Shown: positions 5,960 through 13,925 of the stretch, one piece after another | How positions within the stretch are numbered: position 1 is the first letter of the stretch | How the letters are laid out: the number at the start of each line of letters is the position of its first letter | Origin: a virus | IMG/VR virus record: IMGVR_UViG_3300025324_000020 | Location: 1 to 41,300 of that record | Length of the DNA: 41,300 bases | Direction: 5' to 3' (one strand) | Notes under the pieces: generated by a model | The model's database searches: none | Told to the model about the DNA's origin: nothing | The model's input: only the letters and a program-made list of their open reading frames with translations | Position numbers and translations under genes: made by a program

Positions 5960-7893
5960 CCTCTCCAGCCATTCAGGAAATCTTTCAGGAGGCAATCCGC
6001 GCCGCTATTCCCGACGCACTCCTCACGCCCAGCGAGTGGGCAAGCACATACCGTTATGTTTCCCAAGGACCGCTGCGCGGGCAAAAGTGGTCCATGGATC
6101 CAGTCCCCTATCTAACCGAACCGCTCAACTGCGTTACTGATTCGCGCGTGCGCACGATCGTCTTTTGGTCGGCCTCGCGCGTCGGCAAAACGGAAGGGCT
6201 GCTGCTGAATGCCGCGGGTTACTTTATGCACATCGACCCGGGCCCCTTTATGAATCTGCGCCCGACGCTTGACGATGCGAAGCTTTTCAGCCGCGAGCGC
6301 TTCAGCGCGCTCGTTGAGGAAACACCGGTGCTGCGCGATCTAATGGAAGAGCCGCGCACGCGCGACAGCGACAACACGATGCTCTATAAAAAGTTCCTGG
6401 GCGGATACGCATTCTTTGCCGGCGCCAATTCCCCTACCGGCCTGCGCGCCCAGGACTTTCAACGGCTGCTCGCAGACGAGATCGACGACTATCCGCTCAA
6501 CGCCGGTGGCATGGGAGACCCGCTCGATCTCGCGAACGTCCGGTTGCGCAACTTCGAAAAGGAAGGCCTCGCGCTGTCGATCTACACATCGAGTCCCACG
6601 GTCAAGGGCCGGTCGCGGATTGAGACGGCTTACAACGACTCGGATCAACGCCGCCTGTATGTTCCCTGCCTCGGCTGTGGCGAGATGCAGGAGCTGGTCT
6701 GGTCATCAATTGTCTGGAGCGAGCTGGGACGGGAACCAAAGGATGCCTGCTTCCGCTGTCCTTTCTGCCGCCACATCGGTGAGGAGGAAGAGAAGGCGGA
6801 GATGATCGCCAACTGGGAATGGCGCGCGCATGCGGAATTCAAGGGCACAGCCGGCTTCAAGTTGTTGGGCACATACTCGCCCTGGATCACCTGGGGCGGC
6901 ATGGCGGAAGAGCTAACAAGGGCCGTGCGCGCCAAGTCCTACGAGAAGTACCAGGTCTGGTGTAACTCGACGCTGGGCGAGCTGTGGGAAGAGGGAGAAG
7001 GCCTCGAGGAAGAGGAAATATCTTTTCATCGCGAAGAGTATGCGGCCCCGGTACCCAGAGGCGTCGTGCTGCTTACCTTTGGGGCTGACACACATCCGGA
7101 TCGCATCGAGGTGGAAGTACTCGGCTGGGGGCTCGAGGATGAAACGTGGTCCATCGAGTACCGGGTTTTCTACGGCAACCCGAATCAGTACCCTTCGGCC
7201 GTCTGGGAGGATTTCGAGGACTTTCTGTTGACGCGGTGGCAGCACGAGCTCGGCGTCGAAATGACCATCACTGCCGGCGGGATCGACACGGCGGGCGGCT
7301 GCACCGACGGGGTCTATAAATTTTGCAAAGCCAATCAGAGCCGCCGCTGGTGGGCAATCATCGGCGCCTCGAAACCCGGGAAGCCGATCGCGCCGAAGAA
7401 GCCGAGCATTGTGGGCCCTGTGCGCACGAAACTCTTCACGGTGGGCACGGAGGCCGCGAAGGACAAAGCGGCCGCGGCGCTGCGAGTGATCGAGCCAGGC
7501 GCGAGCCGCTGCCATTTCCCGATCACCTATGAGGATACTTACTTTCGCCAATTCACCGCGGAGCGCCGCGTGCCGAGCGTACACCTCGGGTTCCACGTCT
7601 GGCGCTGGGTAAAGATCAAGGCCGGCACGCGCAACGAGGCATGGGATTGCCGGGTATATAATATTTTCGCGCGGGAAAACCTGAAGCCAAATCTCGAGCG
7701 GCTGACAGAGCGGCTCATGGAGCGCGTCGCCGCGGCTGAAGAAAAGAAGCGCCAGGAGAAGGAAGCAGGAAGCAGCAAGAGCACAGACGATAAGGGCGGG
7801 GATCGCGCGACCCCGACTGCCAATCCCCGGCAACCGTCCAGAACTACATTCCGCATACCGCGCCGGCGCGGCGGATTCGTTAAGCGATGGTGA
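5956..7893 (+). CDS. Terminase large subunit (GpA family)
   Basis: This is the packaging ATPase/nuclease of lambda GpA type, 645 residues, close to the usual 600-650. A Walker A-like loop SASRVGKTEG is at about residues 72-81 and a Walker B LLADEID at about 171-177. A four-cysteine zinc ribbon CLGC..CFRCPFC lies at about 238-271. The nuclease part follows, with acidic residues in FGADTHPDRIEVEVLGWG and GGIDTAGG. The C-terminal 40 residues are low-complexity and basic. GpA terminases usually pair with lambda-type portals, which is the case here. Confidence 0.95.
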   Translation: MTSPAIQEIFQEAIRAAIPDALLTPSEWASTYRYVSQGPLRGQKWSMDPVPYLTEPLNCVTDSRVRTIVFWSASRVGKTEGLLLNAAGYFMHIDPGPFMNLRPTLDDAKLFSRERFSALVEETPVLRDLMEEPRTRDSDNTMLYKKFLGGYAFFAGANSPTGLRAQDFQRLLADEIDDYPLNAGGMGDPLDLANVRLRNFEKEGLALSIYTSSPTVKGRSRIETAYNDSDQRRLYVPCLGCGEMQELVWSSIVWSELGREPKDACFRCPFCRHIGEEEEKAEMIANWEWRAHAEFKGTAGFKLLGTYSPWITWGGMAEELTRAVRAKSYEKYQVWCNSTLGELWEEGEGLEEEEISFHREEYAAPVPRGVVLLTFGADTHPDRIEVEVLGWGLEDETWSIEYRVFYGNPNQYPSAVWEDFEDFLLTRWQHELGVEMTITAGGIDTAGGCTDGVYKFCKANQSRRWWAIIGASKPGKPIAPKKPSIVGPVRTKLFTVGTEAAKDKAAAALRVIEPGASRCHFPITYEDTYFRQFTAERRVPSVHLGFHVWRWVKIKAGTRNEAWDCRVYNIFARENLKPNLERLTERLMERVAAAEEKKRQEKEAGSSKSTDDKGGDRATPTANPRQPSRTTFRIPRRRGGFVKRW

Positions 7894-8075
7894 CTCAAAA
7901 CGTTCTAAGTGATAACTACCCTGATCGGCTGGACGCCGATACCAAAGAGAGTCTCGATCACCGCTGGCTGAGGGCGCACCAATACTCGACACGAGCGGGA
8001 TACAAGCCGCGCGCCACACCGGCGCGGACTTTGTTTGGCTTATTCATGTATCTAATGCGGCGAGTGTTTCAGTGA
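7887..8075 (+). CDS. Small hypothetical protein
   Basis: This 62-residue basic protein overlaps the terminase end by seven bases, and its stop overlaps the next GTG start. The C-terminal ARTLFGLFMYLMRRVFQ is amphipathic and could associate with a membrane. A copy of the dispersed palindrome (7894-7909) lies at its very start. It may be a minor packaging accessory, with nothing firmer to say. Confidence 0.45.
   Translation: MVTQNVLSDNYPDRLDADTKESLDHRWLRAHQYSTRAGYKPRATPARTLFGLFMYLMRRVFQ
7894..7909. promoter_or_regulatory. Dispersed 16-bp palindrome, copy 3 (two mismatches)
   Basis: CTCAAAACGTTCTAAG differs from the consensus at two positions. It lies just after the terminase large-subunit stop codon. 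Confidence 0.5.
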
Positions 8076-8344
8076 GTCGAGCCGACGACCAATACATTCA
8101 ATTCAATCCTTTCGATGAAGGGAAGGGCGATCTACGGATCGAGTGTCGAAGGGTGAAAATCGTTACCACTCGGAAGCCCCAACTCTGCATGGCCAGCTAT
8201 CTTGTGCCGCCTGACTACGCGGAGCACTCAATACCGGCCAATTCACGGGCTTATAAAGAGAGCGCAAAAGTAGACGGACAATTTGGATACTGCTACTCGT
8301 GCCTGCCTTGCCTTGACGGGCTATTGGACGCTCTAGAAACATGA
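8072..8344 (+). CDS. Hypothetical cysteine-containing protein
   Basis: A GTG start overlapping the preceding stop gives 90 residues. The protein contains CRRVKIVTTRKPQLC and a C-terminal CYSCLPCLDGLLDAL cluster, which suggests a zinc knuckle. I do not recognise the family. The tight start/stop overlap supports translation. Confidence 0.5.
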   Translation: MSRADDQYIQFNPFDEGKGDLRIECRRVKIVTTRKPQLCMASYLVPPDYAEHSIPANSRAYKESAKVDGQFGYCYSCLPCLDGLLDALET

Positions 8345-8445
8345 GCTGCGCGCCATGAAAGGAAAAGCTGCAAACGCTTCAGTTCCGCCACCCTCCGCCC
8401 AGCCAGGCCGGATGCTTCGCCTATCATGCCTGAGAGGAACACCAC

Positions 8446-8868
8446 ATGGCTGCTTATAATAAATTCAACGCCTTTGTCGAGCATCGGGCCGAAAAGGTTC
8501 ACGACCTGGGCGCTGATGCTCTGACGATTGCCCTGTGTGCAGCCGCTAACGCTCCGGTTGCCGCCAACAGCGTGCTCGCCGATCTTACTGAGATCAACTA
8601 TACGAACCTTTCCAGTCGCGTGCTGACCATTTCGTCAAGCGTGCAGACCGGCGGCCTGTACAAACTTGTGATTGCCGATCTTATCCTGACCGCCTCGGGA
8701 GGTTCTGTGGGGCCGTTTCGATACGTTATCATCTACAACAATACTCCCACGTCGCCGCCGGATCCCTTGGTCGCGTGGTTTGACTACGGGTCGGACCTGA
8801 CATTGCTGGACGGTGAAACGTTAACCCTGGATTTCGACGGCACTAACGGACTGCTTACTGACCAGTGA
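8446..8868 (+). CDS. Phage structural protein of unknown role
   Basis: This 140-residue protein starts MAAYNKFNAFVEHRAEKVHDLGADALTIALCAA and continues with PVAANSVLADLTEINY. That arrangement recurs in many phage genomes near head and packaging genes and is probably virion-associated. The rest is beta-rich with few charged residues. GAGAGG lies about ten bases before the ATG. The function is not established, and a capsid or tail decoration role is possible. Confidence 0.6.
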   Translation: MAAYNKFNAFVEHRAEKVHDLGADALTIALCAAANAPVAANSVLADLTEINYTNLSSRVLTISSSVQTGGLYKLVIADLILTASGGSVGPFRYVIIYNNTPTSPPDPLVAWFDYGSDLTLLDGETLTLDFDGTNGLLTDQ

Positions 8869-8888
8869 CCTAAAAAGAGAGGCGAATC

Positions 8889-9236
8889 ATGGCTGAACCC
8901 ATTGAAGAGATTGCCGTAAGTTTAGCGAAGGCGCGCCATGACTATCAGGCGGCGGTCGCAATGAAGCCCATTGCGGAGGCAGCGGCGCTGGCCGACAAGG
9001 TGCGAGACTTAACGCAACGGCTTTCAAGCGCTATCGTGAGGGGCGCGAACGCCTGCCCTGATTGTGAAAACCTGCCAGTCGGAATTCAACAACCAGCCGT
9101 CATACGCGGCCAGCATGTAAGCACTTTCGAGGTTGGATGCGTCGTATGCCACGATCACCGGGCGTTTGGGTTAACGCTGGACGATGCGGTCGCTAACTGG
9201 AATGCGAGTAAGTACCTTCCTCGTAAAGCCTCGTAA
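8889..9236 (+). CDS. Lar-like zinc-ribbon protein
   Basis: The 115-residue protein has an N-terminal helix of about 45 residues. A zinc ribbon follows, ACPDCENLPVG then VGCVVCHDHRAFG, and it ends TLDDAVANWNASKY. The CxxC, CxxC and A-x-x-x-W-N order matches the Lar (restriction alleviation) zinc-ribbon family common in phages. In Rac prophage, Lar modulates type I restriction, but most homologues are untested. GAGAGGCG precedes the ATG by six bases. Confidence 0.55.
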   Translation: MAEPIEEIAVSLAKARHDYQAAVAMKPIAEAAALADKVRDLTQRLSSAIVRGANACPDCENLPVGIQQPAVIRGQHVSTFEVGCVVCHDHRAFGLTLDDAVANWNASKYLPRKAS

Positions 9237-9465
9237 AGGCTGGATGCACTGGCACATGCGCAAGGGCCGGCACTGGATGGTGCAATGGGGCTGGCCAATC
9301 TTTTTCTCTCTGGGCCTTCACGTCGATCCGCGTATTTGGTACGTTGATTTGCACGTTATTGCGACGATCCTGACGTTTGGGAATCTTGATGCGGTGGACT
9401 ACGACTTCAAAGCCTGGAACTCGTCGCGGAGCGTAGATGCCGGCAATACAATTTCCAACCGCTAA
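9202..9465 (+). CDS. Hypothetical Trp-rich protein
   Basis: This frame reads into the end of the Lar-like gene. I place the start at ATG 9202 (MRVSTFLVKPRKGW), although 9184 is also possible and neither has a clear ribosome site. The 87-residue protein is Trp/His-rich (GWMHWHMRKGRHWMVQWGW), then has LGLHVDPRIWYVDLHVIATILTFGN. The HVD..YVDLH pattern resembles small phage proteins I have seen near structural genes, but no function is known. Confidence 0.4.
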   Translation: MRVSTFLVKPRKGWMHWHMRKGRHWMVQWGWPIFFSLGLHVDPRIWYVDLHVIATILTFGNLDAVDYDFKAWNSSRSVDAGNTISNR

Positions 9466-11668
9466 CGCCGCATACTCAGGCGGCGGTCTCACTAACCCCG
9501 ACAATGGCCACGCTGATGACGGCAACTATGCGACCTGCGCGCCCGCAAAAAACTCCTCAACAGGGTCTACGTATTCAACCTTCGGGCTCGATTCCCTCAT
9601 TCCTTCAGACGCGACCGTTCAGCAGGTACGGCTGATCTACGAGTACAAAGTCAGCGTCAACACTTCGATCGCCACCGCGCGAGTACGCGCCCGGGTCGGC
9701 GGGGTTGACGAAGAAGCTCACGACAACACTGTGGAACCACTCACCGATACAGTGGTCAGCGTGGACGTGACAGCGGATCGCGCCTGGACTCGTAACGACT
9801 TGCTGGACGCAAACTTCGCCGCCGTCTTTGAAGGCGTCCGGGGCAACAGCAGCACAGCGGTAACCTTCTCGCTTGACTACCTCAAGGTGGAGGTCACCTA
9901 CACGCGCGCGCTGGCTCTGGCAAGCGGATCGTTTACAGTCACGGGGCAGGCGACGGGGCTTAAAGCAACTCGCCGGCTGGCACTTGCTACCGGCGCCTAC
10001 ACTCTTGCGGGCCAGGCTGTCGGACTCGAAGCCAGTGGCGGGCTCTTCGATGGTTTAACGGCAGCATGGCGGTTGGAAGAAACATCAGGAACGCGGATTG
10101 ATGCAACCGGGCGAGGTCACGATCTTACAGACAACAACACCGTCACTCAAGCAGCCGGCAAGGTAGGAAACGCGGCGCAGTTTACGCGCGCGAATTCAGA
10201 GTCGTTGTCCACCGCGGATCACGCTGATCTATCCGGAGCCGGGGACTTCACACTTGCGGCATGGGTTCGGTTGGACAGTAAATCCAACACGATGTTTATT
10301 ATCGCCAAGGCTGATGACAGCCTTTTTGTCTACGAGTACGAATTCCAGTATCACCAACCTAGTGACAGATTCTCGTTCGTAGTCGGCGACACGGCTGATC
10401 CGCAGAACATCGGATTCGTAAATGCCGACACACCTAGTCCTGTCGCTATTGACACATGGTATTTAATTATTTGCTGGCACGACTCGGTGAACGATCAGTT
10501 AGGTATTCAGGTTAGCACGGAAGGTGCGGAGGGAACTGTCTACACTACTGGTTACGCTGATGGGGTTAAGGACACTGCGCAAGGGTTGCGCCTGGGCGCT
10601 GACAACCAGCCTAACTGGTTTTTTGACGGACGGATTGACGCACCGCATTTCTGGCCGCGAGTTCTCACGGCCAGCCAGAGATCACTGCTATGGAACGACG
10701 GGGCTGGGCTAGAGTTCAGCAGCGTCGGCTCAACGCTGGCTTTAAGCCCAAGCGCCTACACTCTCACGGGCCAGGCTACAGGGCTCAGAGCCGCAAGAAA
10801 GCTCACGGCAGCGAGCGGAGGCCACACCCTAACCGGGCAGGCCATCGAACTGCGCAAAGGCTACCATCTGGCGATGGATGCAGGCAGTTACGCGGTATCC
10901 GGGCAGGCTGTCGGCCTGAAAGCGGCGCGCACACTAACGACGCAGACCGGGGTTTACTCCGCGACCGGGAACGTAACCGGACTTCAGGTTGATCGTCACC
11001 TCGCAGCCGCCGCAGGAACATACTCACTCACTGGTAATACTGTTGAGTTGCAGCCCAGCGCAACGACTTACACACTGGCAACAGGTACGGGTGTCTTCAC
11101 CTTGATGGGCCAACCGGCAGGATTGCCGCTCACGCGGCGCCTCCCAACGGAAACGGGCGCTTACATCGTTGCCGGGCAATCCTTGGGGGTCGAAGCAGGG
11201 CGCAGGCTCTCTTTGGGGTCCGGAGACTACTTTCTCACCGGGCAGTCAATCAATCTCAAAGCTGAGCGGCGGCTGACCGTCATAAATGGGATATACGGTC
11301 TCACGGGAAATCCGGCTGGAGTACATCATGGCCGCACACTCAGTGCGGCTCCCGCTGTATTCGCCTTGACTGGCCAAGCCATAAACCTGTTGGCGGGGCA
11401 GGTGATTGCCGCTGAGTTCGGCGGGTTCGGCCTGACTGGTAATGATGTGAGCTTCTCGCTCGGAACGGCGGCGCCGGTCCTTACTGCCGGGCCGGGCGTG
11501 TTCGCGTTTGCTGGCCACCCACTCACAGTACAACTCAGAGGGATGCGCTCGCTGCCCGCCGAAGTGAAACATGTCGGCGCCGACTCAGGCGTGACGGCAA
11601 TATCCCCATCTTCCGCCACCCTCCGAATAGGCTCTGACCCCGCGGAGTATAAAATCCGCGTCCGATGA
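9437..11668 (+). CDS. Repeat-rich virion adhesin with inserted LamG/concanavalin-like domain
   Basis: This 743-residue protein has three parts. Residues about 1-155 form a beta-rich head ending LDYLKVEVTYTR. From about 156 to the end run about 14 degenerate repeats of roughly 21-25 residues with the pattern R-x-L-x4-G-x-Y-x-L-T-G-Q-A-x-G-L, for example LALATGAYTLAGQAVGLEA. Between repeats 2 and 3 sits a LamG-like lectin fold (about 204-430) with typical strands AWRLEETSG, GDFTLAAWVRLD, LRLGADNQPNWFFDGRIDAPHFWPRVLT. Such repeats occur in phage surface proteins. LamG domains bind glycans, so a role in host or surface attachment is likely. The gene lies just before the head-joining and portal genes, far from the tail tip. 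Confidence 0.7.
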   Translation: MPAIQFPTANAAYSGGGLTNPDNGHADDGNYATCAPAKNSSTGSTYSTFGLDSLIPSDATVQQVRLIYEYKVSVNTSIATARVRARVGGVDEEAHDNTVEPLTDTVVSVDVTADRAWTRNDLLDANFAAVFEGVRGNSSTAVTFSLDYLKVEVTYTRALALASGSFTVTGQATGLKATRRLALATGAYTLAGQAVGLEASGGLFDGLTAAWRLEETSGTRIDATGRGHDLTDNNTVTQAAGKVGNAAQFTRANSESLSTADHADLSGAGDFTLAAWVRLDSKSNTMFIIAKADDSLFVYEYEFQYHQPSDRFSFVVGDTADPQNIGFVNADTPSPVAIDTWYLIICWHDSVNDQLGIQVSTEGAEGTVYTTGYADGVKDTAQGLRLGADNQPNWFFDGRIDAPHFWPRVLTASQRSLLWNDGAGLEFSSVGSTLALSPSAYTLTGQATGLRAARKLTAASGGHTLTGQAIELRKGYHLAMDAGSYAVSGQAVGLKAARTLTTQTGVYSATGNVTGLQVDRHLAAAAGTYSLTGNTVELQPSATTYTLATGTGVFTLMGQPAGLPLTRRLPTETGAYIVAGQSLGVEAGRRLSLGSGDYFLTGQSINLKAERRLTVINGIYGLTGNPAGVHHGRTLSAAPAVFALTGQAINLLAGQVIAAEFGGFGLTGNDVSFSLGTAAPVLTAGPGVFAFAGHPLTVQLRGMRSLPAEVKHVGADSGVTAISPSSATLRIGSDPAEYKIRVR
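9907..11520 (+). repeat. Degenerate repeats encoding about 14 copies of a 21-25-residue unit
   Basis: The unit centres on codons for L-T-G-Q-A-x-G-L and recurs about every 66-72 bases, interrupted once by about 680 bases encoding the LamG-like domain. DNA identity between units is low while the protein pattern is kept, which indicates old duplications under selection. Confidence 0.7.
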
Positions 11669-12192
11669 GCGAGATCGAAGTCAAAGACCCTGAGGCAACC
11701 CGCACTTACACTGTCGATTGGACGGACTATCTGATCTCGCTGGGCACCGGCATAACGCTCGTTGCATCCGAATGGGCTGTGCCCGAGGGCATCACGCAGG
11801 AGGGTGACGCCATACACACTGACACTGCCGCGAAGATTAAGTTAAGCGGCGGCAGTCGGAACACGGACTACACCCTCTACAACAAGATTACAACTTCCGG
11901 AGGCGACGTCGATCGCCGCGCGCTGGTGATTCAGGTGCGCGACGCGGCAACATTCACGGAAACCTCCGATGCGGAGACGCAGCTCGCGGCCGTGCGGCTG
12001 GCGCTGGGGAAAGTGTCGAGCAAAAACACGCTGGAGTATCAGATTGCCGGCCGTATGAAGCGCCAGCACTCGATCCCTGATCTGCTTGCGCTTGAAAGTT
12101 CTCTAATCCGCCAAGTCAACCGCGAGCGTCGTGCCACGCGCATGCGGGAAGGCAAACCGCTGTTCACGAGCGTGGCCATGCGCTTCAAATGA
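11665..12192 (+). CDS. Head-tail joining protein: beta domain plus gpW-like C-terminus
   Basis: The ATG overlaps the adhesin stop (ATGA), and the protein is 175 residues. Residues 1-95 (TYTVDWTDYLISLGTGITLVASEW to DRRALVIQVRD) resemble the beta-sandwich fiber/tail adaptor domain often seen in phages. Residues 100-175 (TQLAAVRLALGKVSS, EYQIAGRMKRQHSIPDLLALESSLIRQV) have the helical pattern of lambda gpW, which sits at the portal-tail junction. gpW is encoded between terminase and portal in lambda, and this gene lies directly before the portal. The two-part arrangement is inferred from pattern only. Confidence 0.6.
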   Translation: MSEIEVKDPEATRTYTVDWTDYLISLGTGITLVASEWAVPEGITQEGDAIHTDTAAKIKLSGGSRNTDYTLYNKITTSGGDVDRRALVIQVRDAATFTETSDAETQLAAVRLALGKVSSKNTLEYQIAGRMKRQHSIPDLLALESSLIRQVNRERRATRMREGKPLFTSVAMRFK

Positions 12193-13838
12193 GCAAAGAA
12201 CGCAACCGCCGCCGTTCATGGTGGGCTGCGGCCCGCCTTGCCTTTCGTCTCTTCCGCCAAGAGCTAAGGGGTGGAACAGAAGGCACGGCAGGGACACGCG
12301 CCTACAAAGTAGCTCAACTCGACCGTCTCACAGCGAACTGGCCCACTACGCCAATTTCCGTCAACCGGGAACTGCGCCAGGACTTGCGCGCTATACGCAA
12401 CCGGATCCGCATCCTCGCCCAGAATGATGACTTCATCAAAAAGTATCTCTCCATGTCGGCCAGCAACATCGCCGGCTGGAACGGTTTTAAGCTCCAACTC
12501 AGCATGTCTGACTGGATCGATGGTGAGGCGTCAGGCGAAGCCCAGAAGATTCACGACGAGCAGATCCTCAAGGAAGTGAAGGCCGCATTCGAGGAGTGGT
12601 CGCATATGGAATGCGCCTCTGCTTCCGGCAAACTGTCATGGGTGGACCAGCAGCGGTTGTTTCCGCGCACGATCAAACGCGATGGTGAGGTACTGGTGCG
12701 TAAGATGGTCGGGGACAACGCCTTCGCCTTCACCCTGAAATTTATCGACGTAGCATGGCTCGATGAGACGTACAACATGAGCCTGCCAAACGGCAACCGG
12801 ATCATCATGAGCGTCGAGGTCGACAAGAACGATCGCCCGGTAGCCTATTGGCTGACAATGCCATCGTCGGAATATCTATGGAACGCCAAACCTCCCAATG
12901 CCCCATTCAGGCAACGGGTTCCGGCTAGTGAGTTCATCCACGCCTTCTACGTGCTCAACGACGACAGCCAAGCGCGCGGGGAACCGCCGGCACACACGGC
13001 GGCGATGAGCCTGAGAGTGTTAGACGACTACGAATATGCCGAATTGACCGGCTCCTACGTCGACGCCTGCAACCTGCCTTACCTGGTTCCACCTAAAGAC
13101 GAAGAAGATAGTTACCCGACCGATAAAGGAACCGAAGGGGAAGTGATTCCCCAGCCAGTTGAGGAACAGGTAGAACCGGCGATTCAAAAAATCCTGCCGG
13201 CCGGCTGGGATGTGAAGGCTTTCACCCCCGGCCATCCGAACGCAAACTACGCGGCGTTCGCAAAAGCCGTATTGCGGCGCGCCGCTTCCGGCCTCGAGGT
13301 AGCTTACTACTCGCTGGCCAACGATCTCGAGGGAGCAAACTACTCGTCGATGAAGGCGGGCCAGCAGGAAGAGCGAGCGGTCTGGCGTTACGATCAGAAC
13401 TTCGAGATCGAGCACTTTAACCGAGTCGTATTCAGTGGGCCGGGTCTTAACTTCCTGGGCCAGGCATGGCTGGTTGGAAAGATCAACTGCTCGCCAGCAG
13501 ACCTGAAACGCATACGCGCCACCTGGGGGCCGCGCGGCTGGCCTTCAATCGAACCCCTGAAAGAGATTCAGGCCACCATCCTTGCAATAAACAACTTCCT
13601 CGATTCCCACATTGACGATGCGGCTGAACGCGGCGAGGAGTGGGAGGACATAGTCACAAAAGTGGCCCGCGCCTATAAACTAATCGAAAAGCTGGGACTC
13701 AAGCCGGGTATGCCTGACACTAAAAAACCGGTAGAGACTGATGATGCTGAAGACGCGCAGGAAAACGAGAACGAGGAGGAGAACGAGAATCCAGCCGACG
13801 ATACCAGTCGGGTACTGCCCAATCTTCAGATCGCCTGA
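12189..13838 (+). CDS. Portal protein (lambda family)
   Basis: This 549-residue protein overlaps the previous stop (ATGA). The early region TANWPTTPISVNRELRQDLRAIRNRIRILAQND (residues about 48-80), followed by YLSMSASNIAGWNGFKLQ, is characteristic of lambda-type portals, as are EFIHAFYVLNDDSQARGEPP and the later GLEVAYYSLANDLEGANYSSMKAG. It forms the dodecameric channel at the capsid vertex, docking the GpA terminase during packaging and the tail afterwards. The last 40 residues are very acidic. Confidence 0.9.
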   Translation: MSKERNRRRSWWAAARLAFRLFRQELRGGTEGTAGTRAYKVAQLDRLTANWPTTPISVNRELRQDLRAIRNRIRILAQNDDFIKKYLSMSASNIAGWNGFKLQLSMSDWIDGEASGEAQKIHDEQILKEVKAAFEEWSHMECASASGKLSWVDQQRLFPRTIKRDGEVLVRKMVGDNAFAFTLKFIDVAWLDETYNMSLPNGNRIIMSVEVDKNDRPVAYWLTMPSSEYLWNAKPPNAPFRQRVPASEFIHAFYVLNDDSQARGEPPAHTAAMSLRVLDDYEYAELTGSYVDACNLPYLVPPKDEEDSYPTDKGTEGEVIPQPVEEQVEPAIQKILPAGWDVKAFTPGHPNANYAAFAKAVLRRAASGLEVAYYSLANDLEGANYSSMKAGQQEERAVWRYDQNFEIEHFNRVVFSGPGLNFLGQAWLVGKINCSPADLKRIRATWGPRGWPSIEPLKEIQATILAINNFLDSHIDDAAERGEEWEDIVTKVARAYKLIEKLGLKPGMPDTKKPVETDDAEDAQENENEEENENPADDTSRVLPNLQIA

Positions 13839-13848
13839 TCCCCGCACT

Positions 13849-13864
13849 CTTAAAACGTTTTAAG
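13849..13864. promoter_or_regulatory. Dispersed 16-bp palindrome, copy 4 (perfect)
   Basis: CTTAAAACGTTTTAAG is a perfect palindrome, extended by one pair on each side (T and A). It lies in the 87-base gap between the portal and capsid genes. Confidence 0.75.
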
Positions 13865-13925
13865 ACATGGCTTCCGCCACCATCCAACCAGCCTCGACCT
13901 GGGCCTGTGCTAACTTCCCGCACCT

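Noticed and set aside
6913-8019. Long minus-strand frame opposite the terminase large subunit
   Set aside because: It is an antisense shadow of a GC-rich gene. The plus strand carries all the terminase motifs.
9907-11520. CRISPR array or DNA-level tandem repeats
   Set aside because: The repeats are conserved in protein pattern and not in DNA, have no unique spacers, and lie inside one reading frame.
12476-12492. Further palindrome-like copy (AACGGTTTTAAG) in the portal gene
   Set aside because: Only the right arm matches, and an extra base breaks the dyad.
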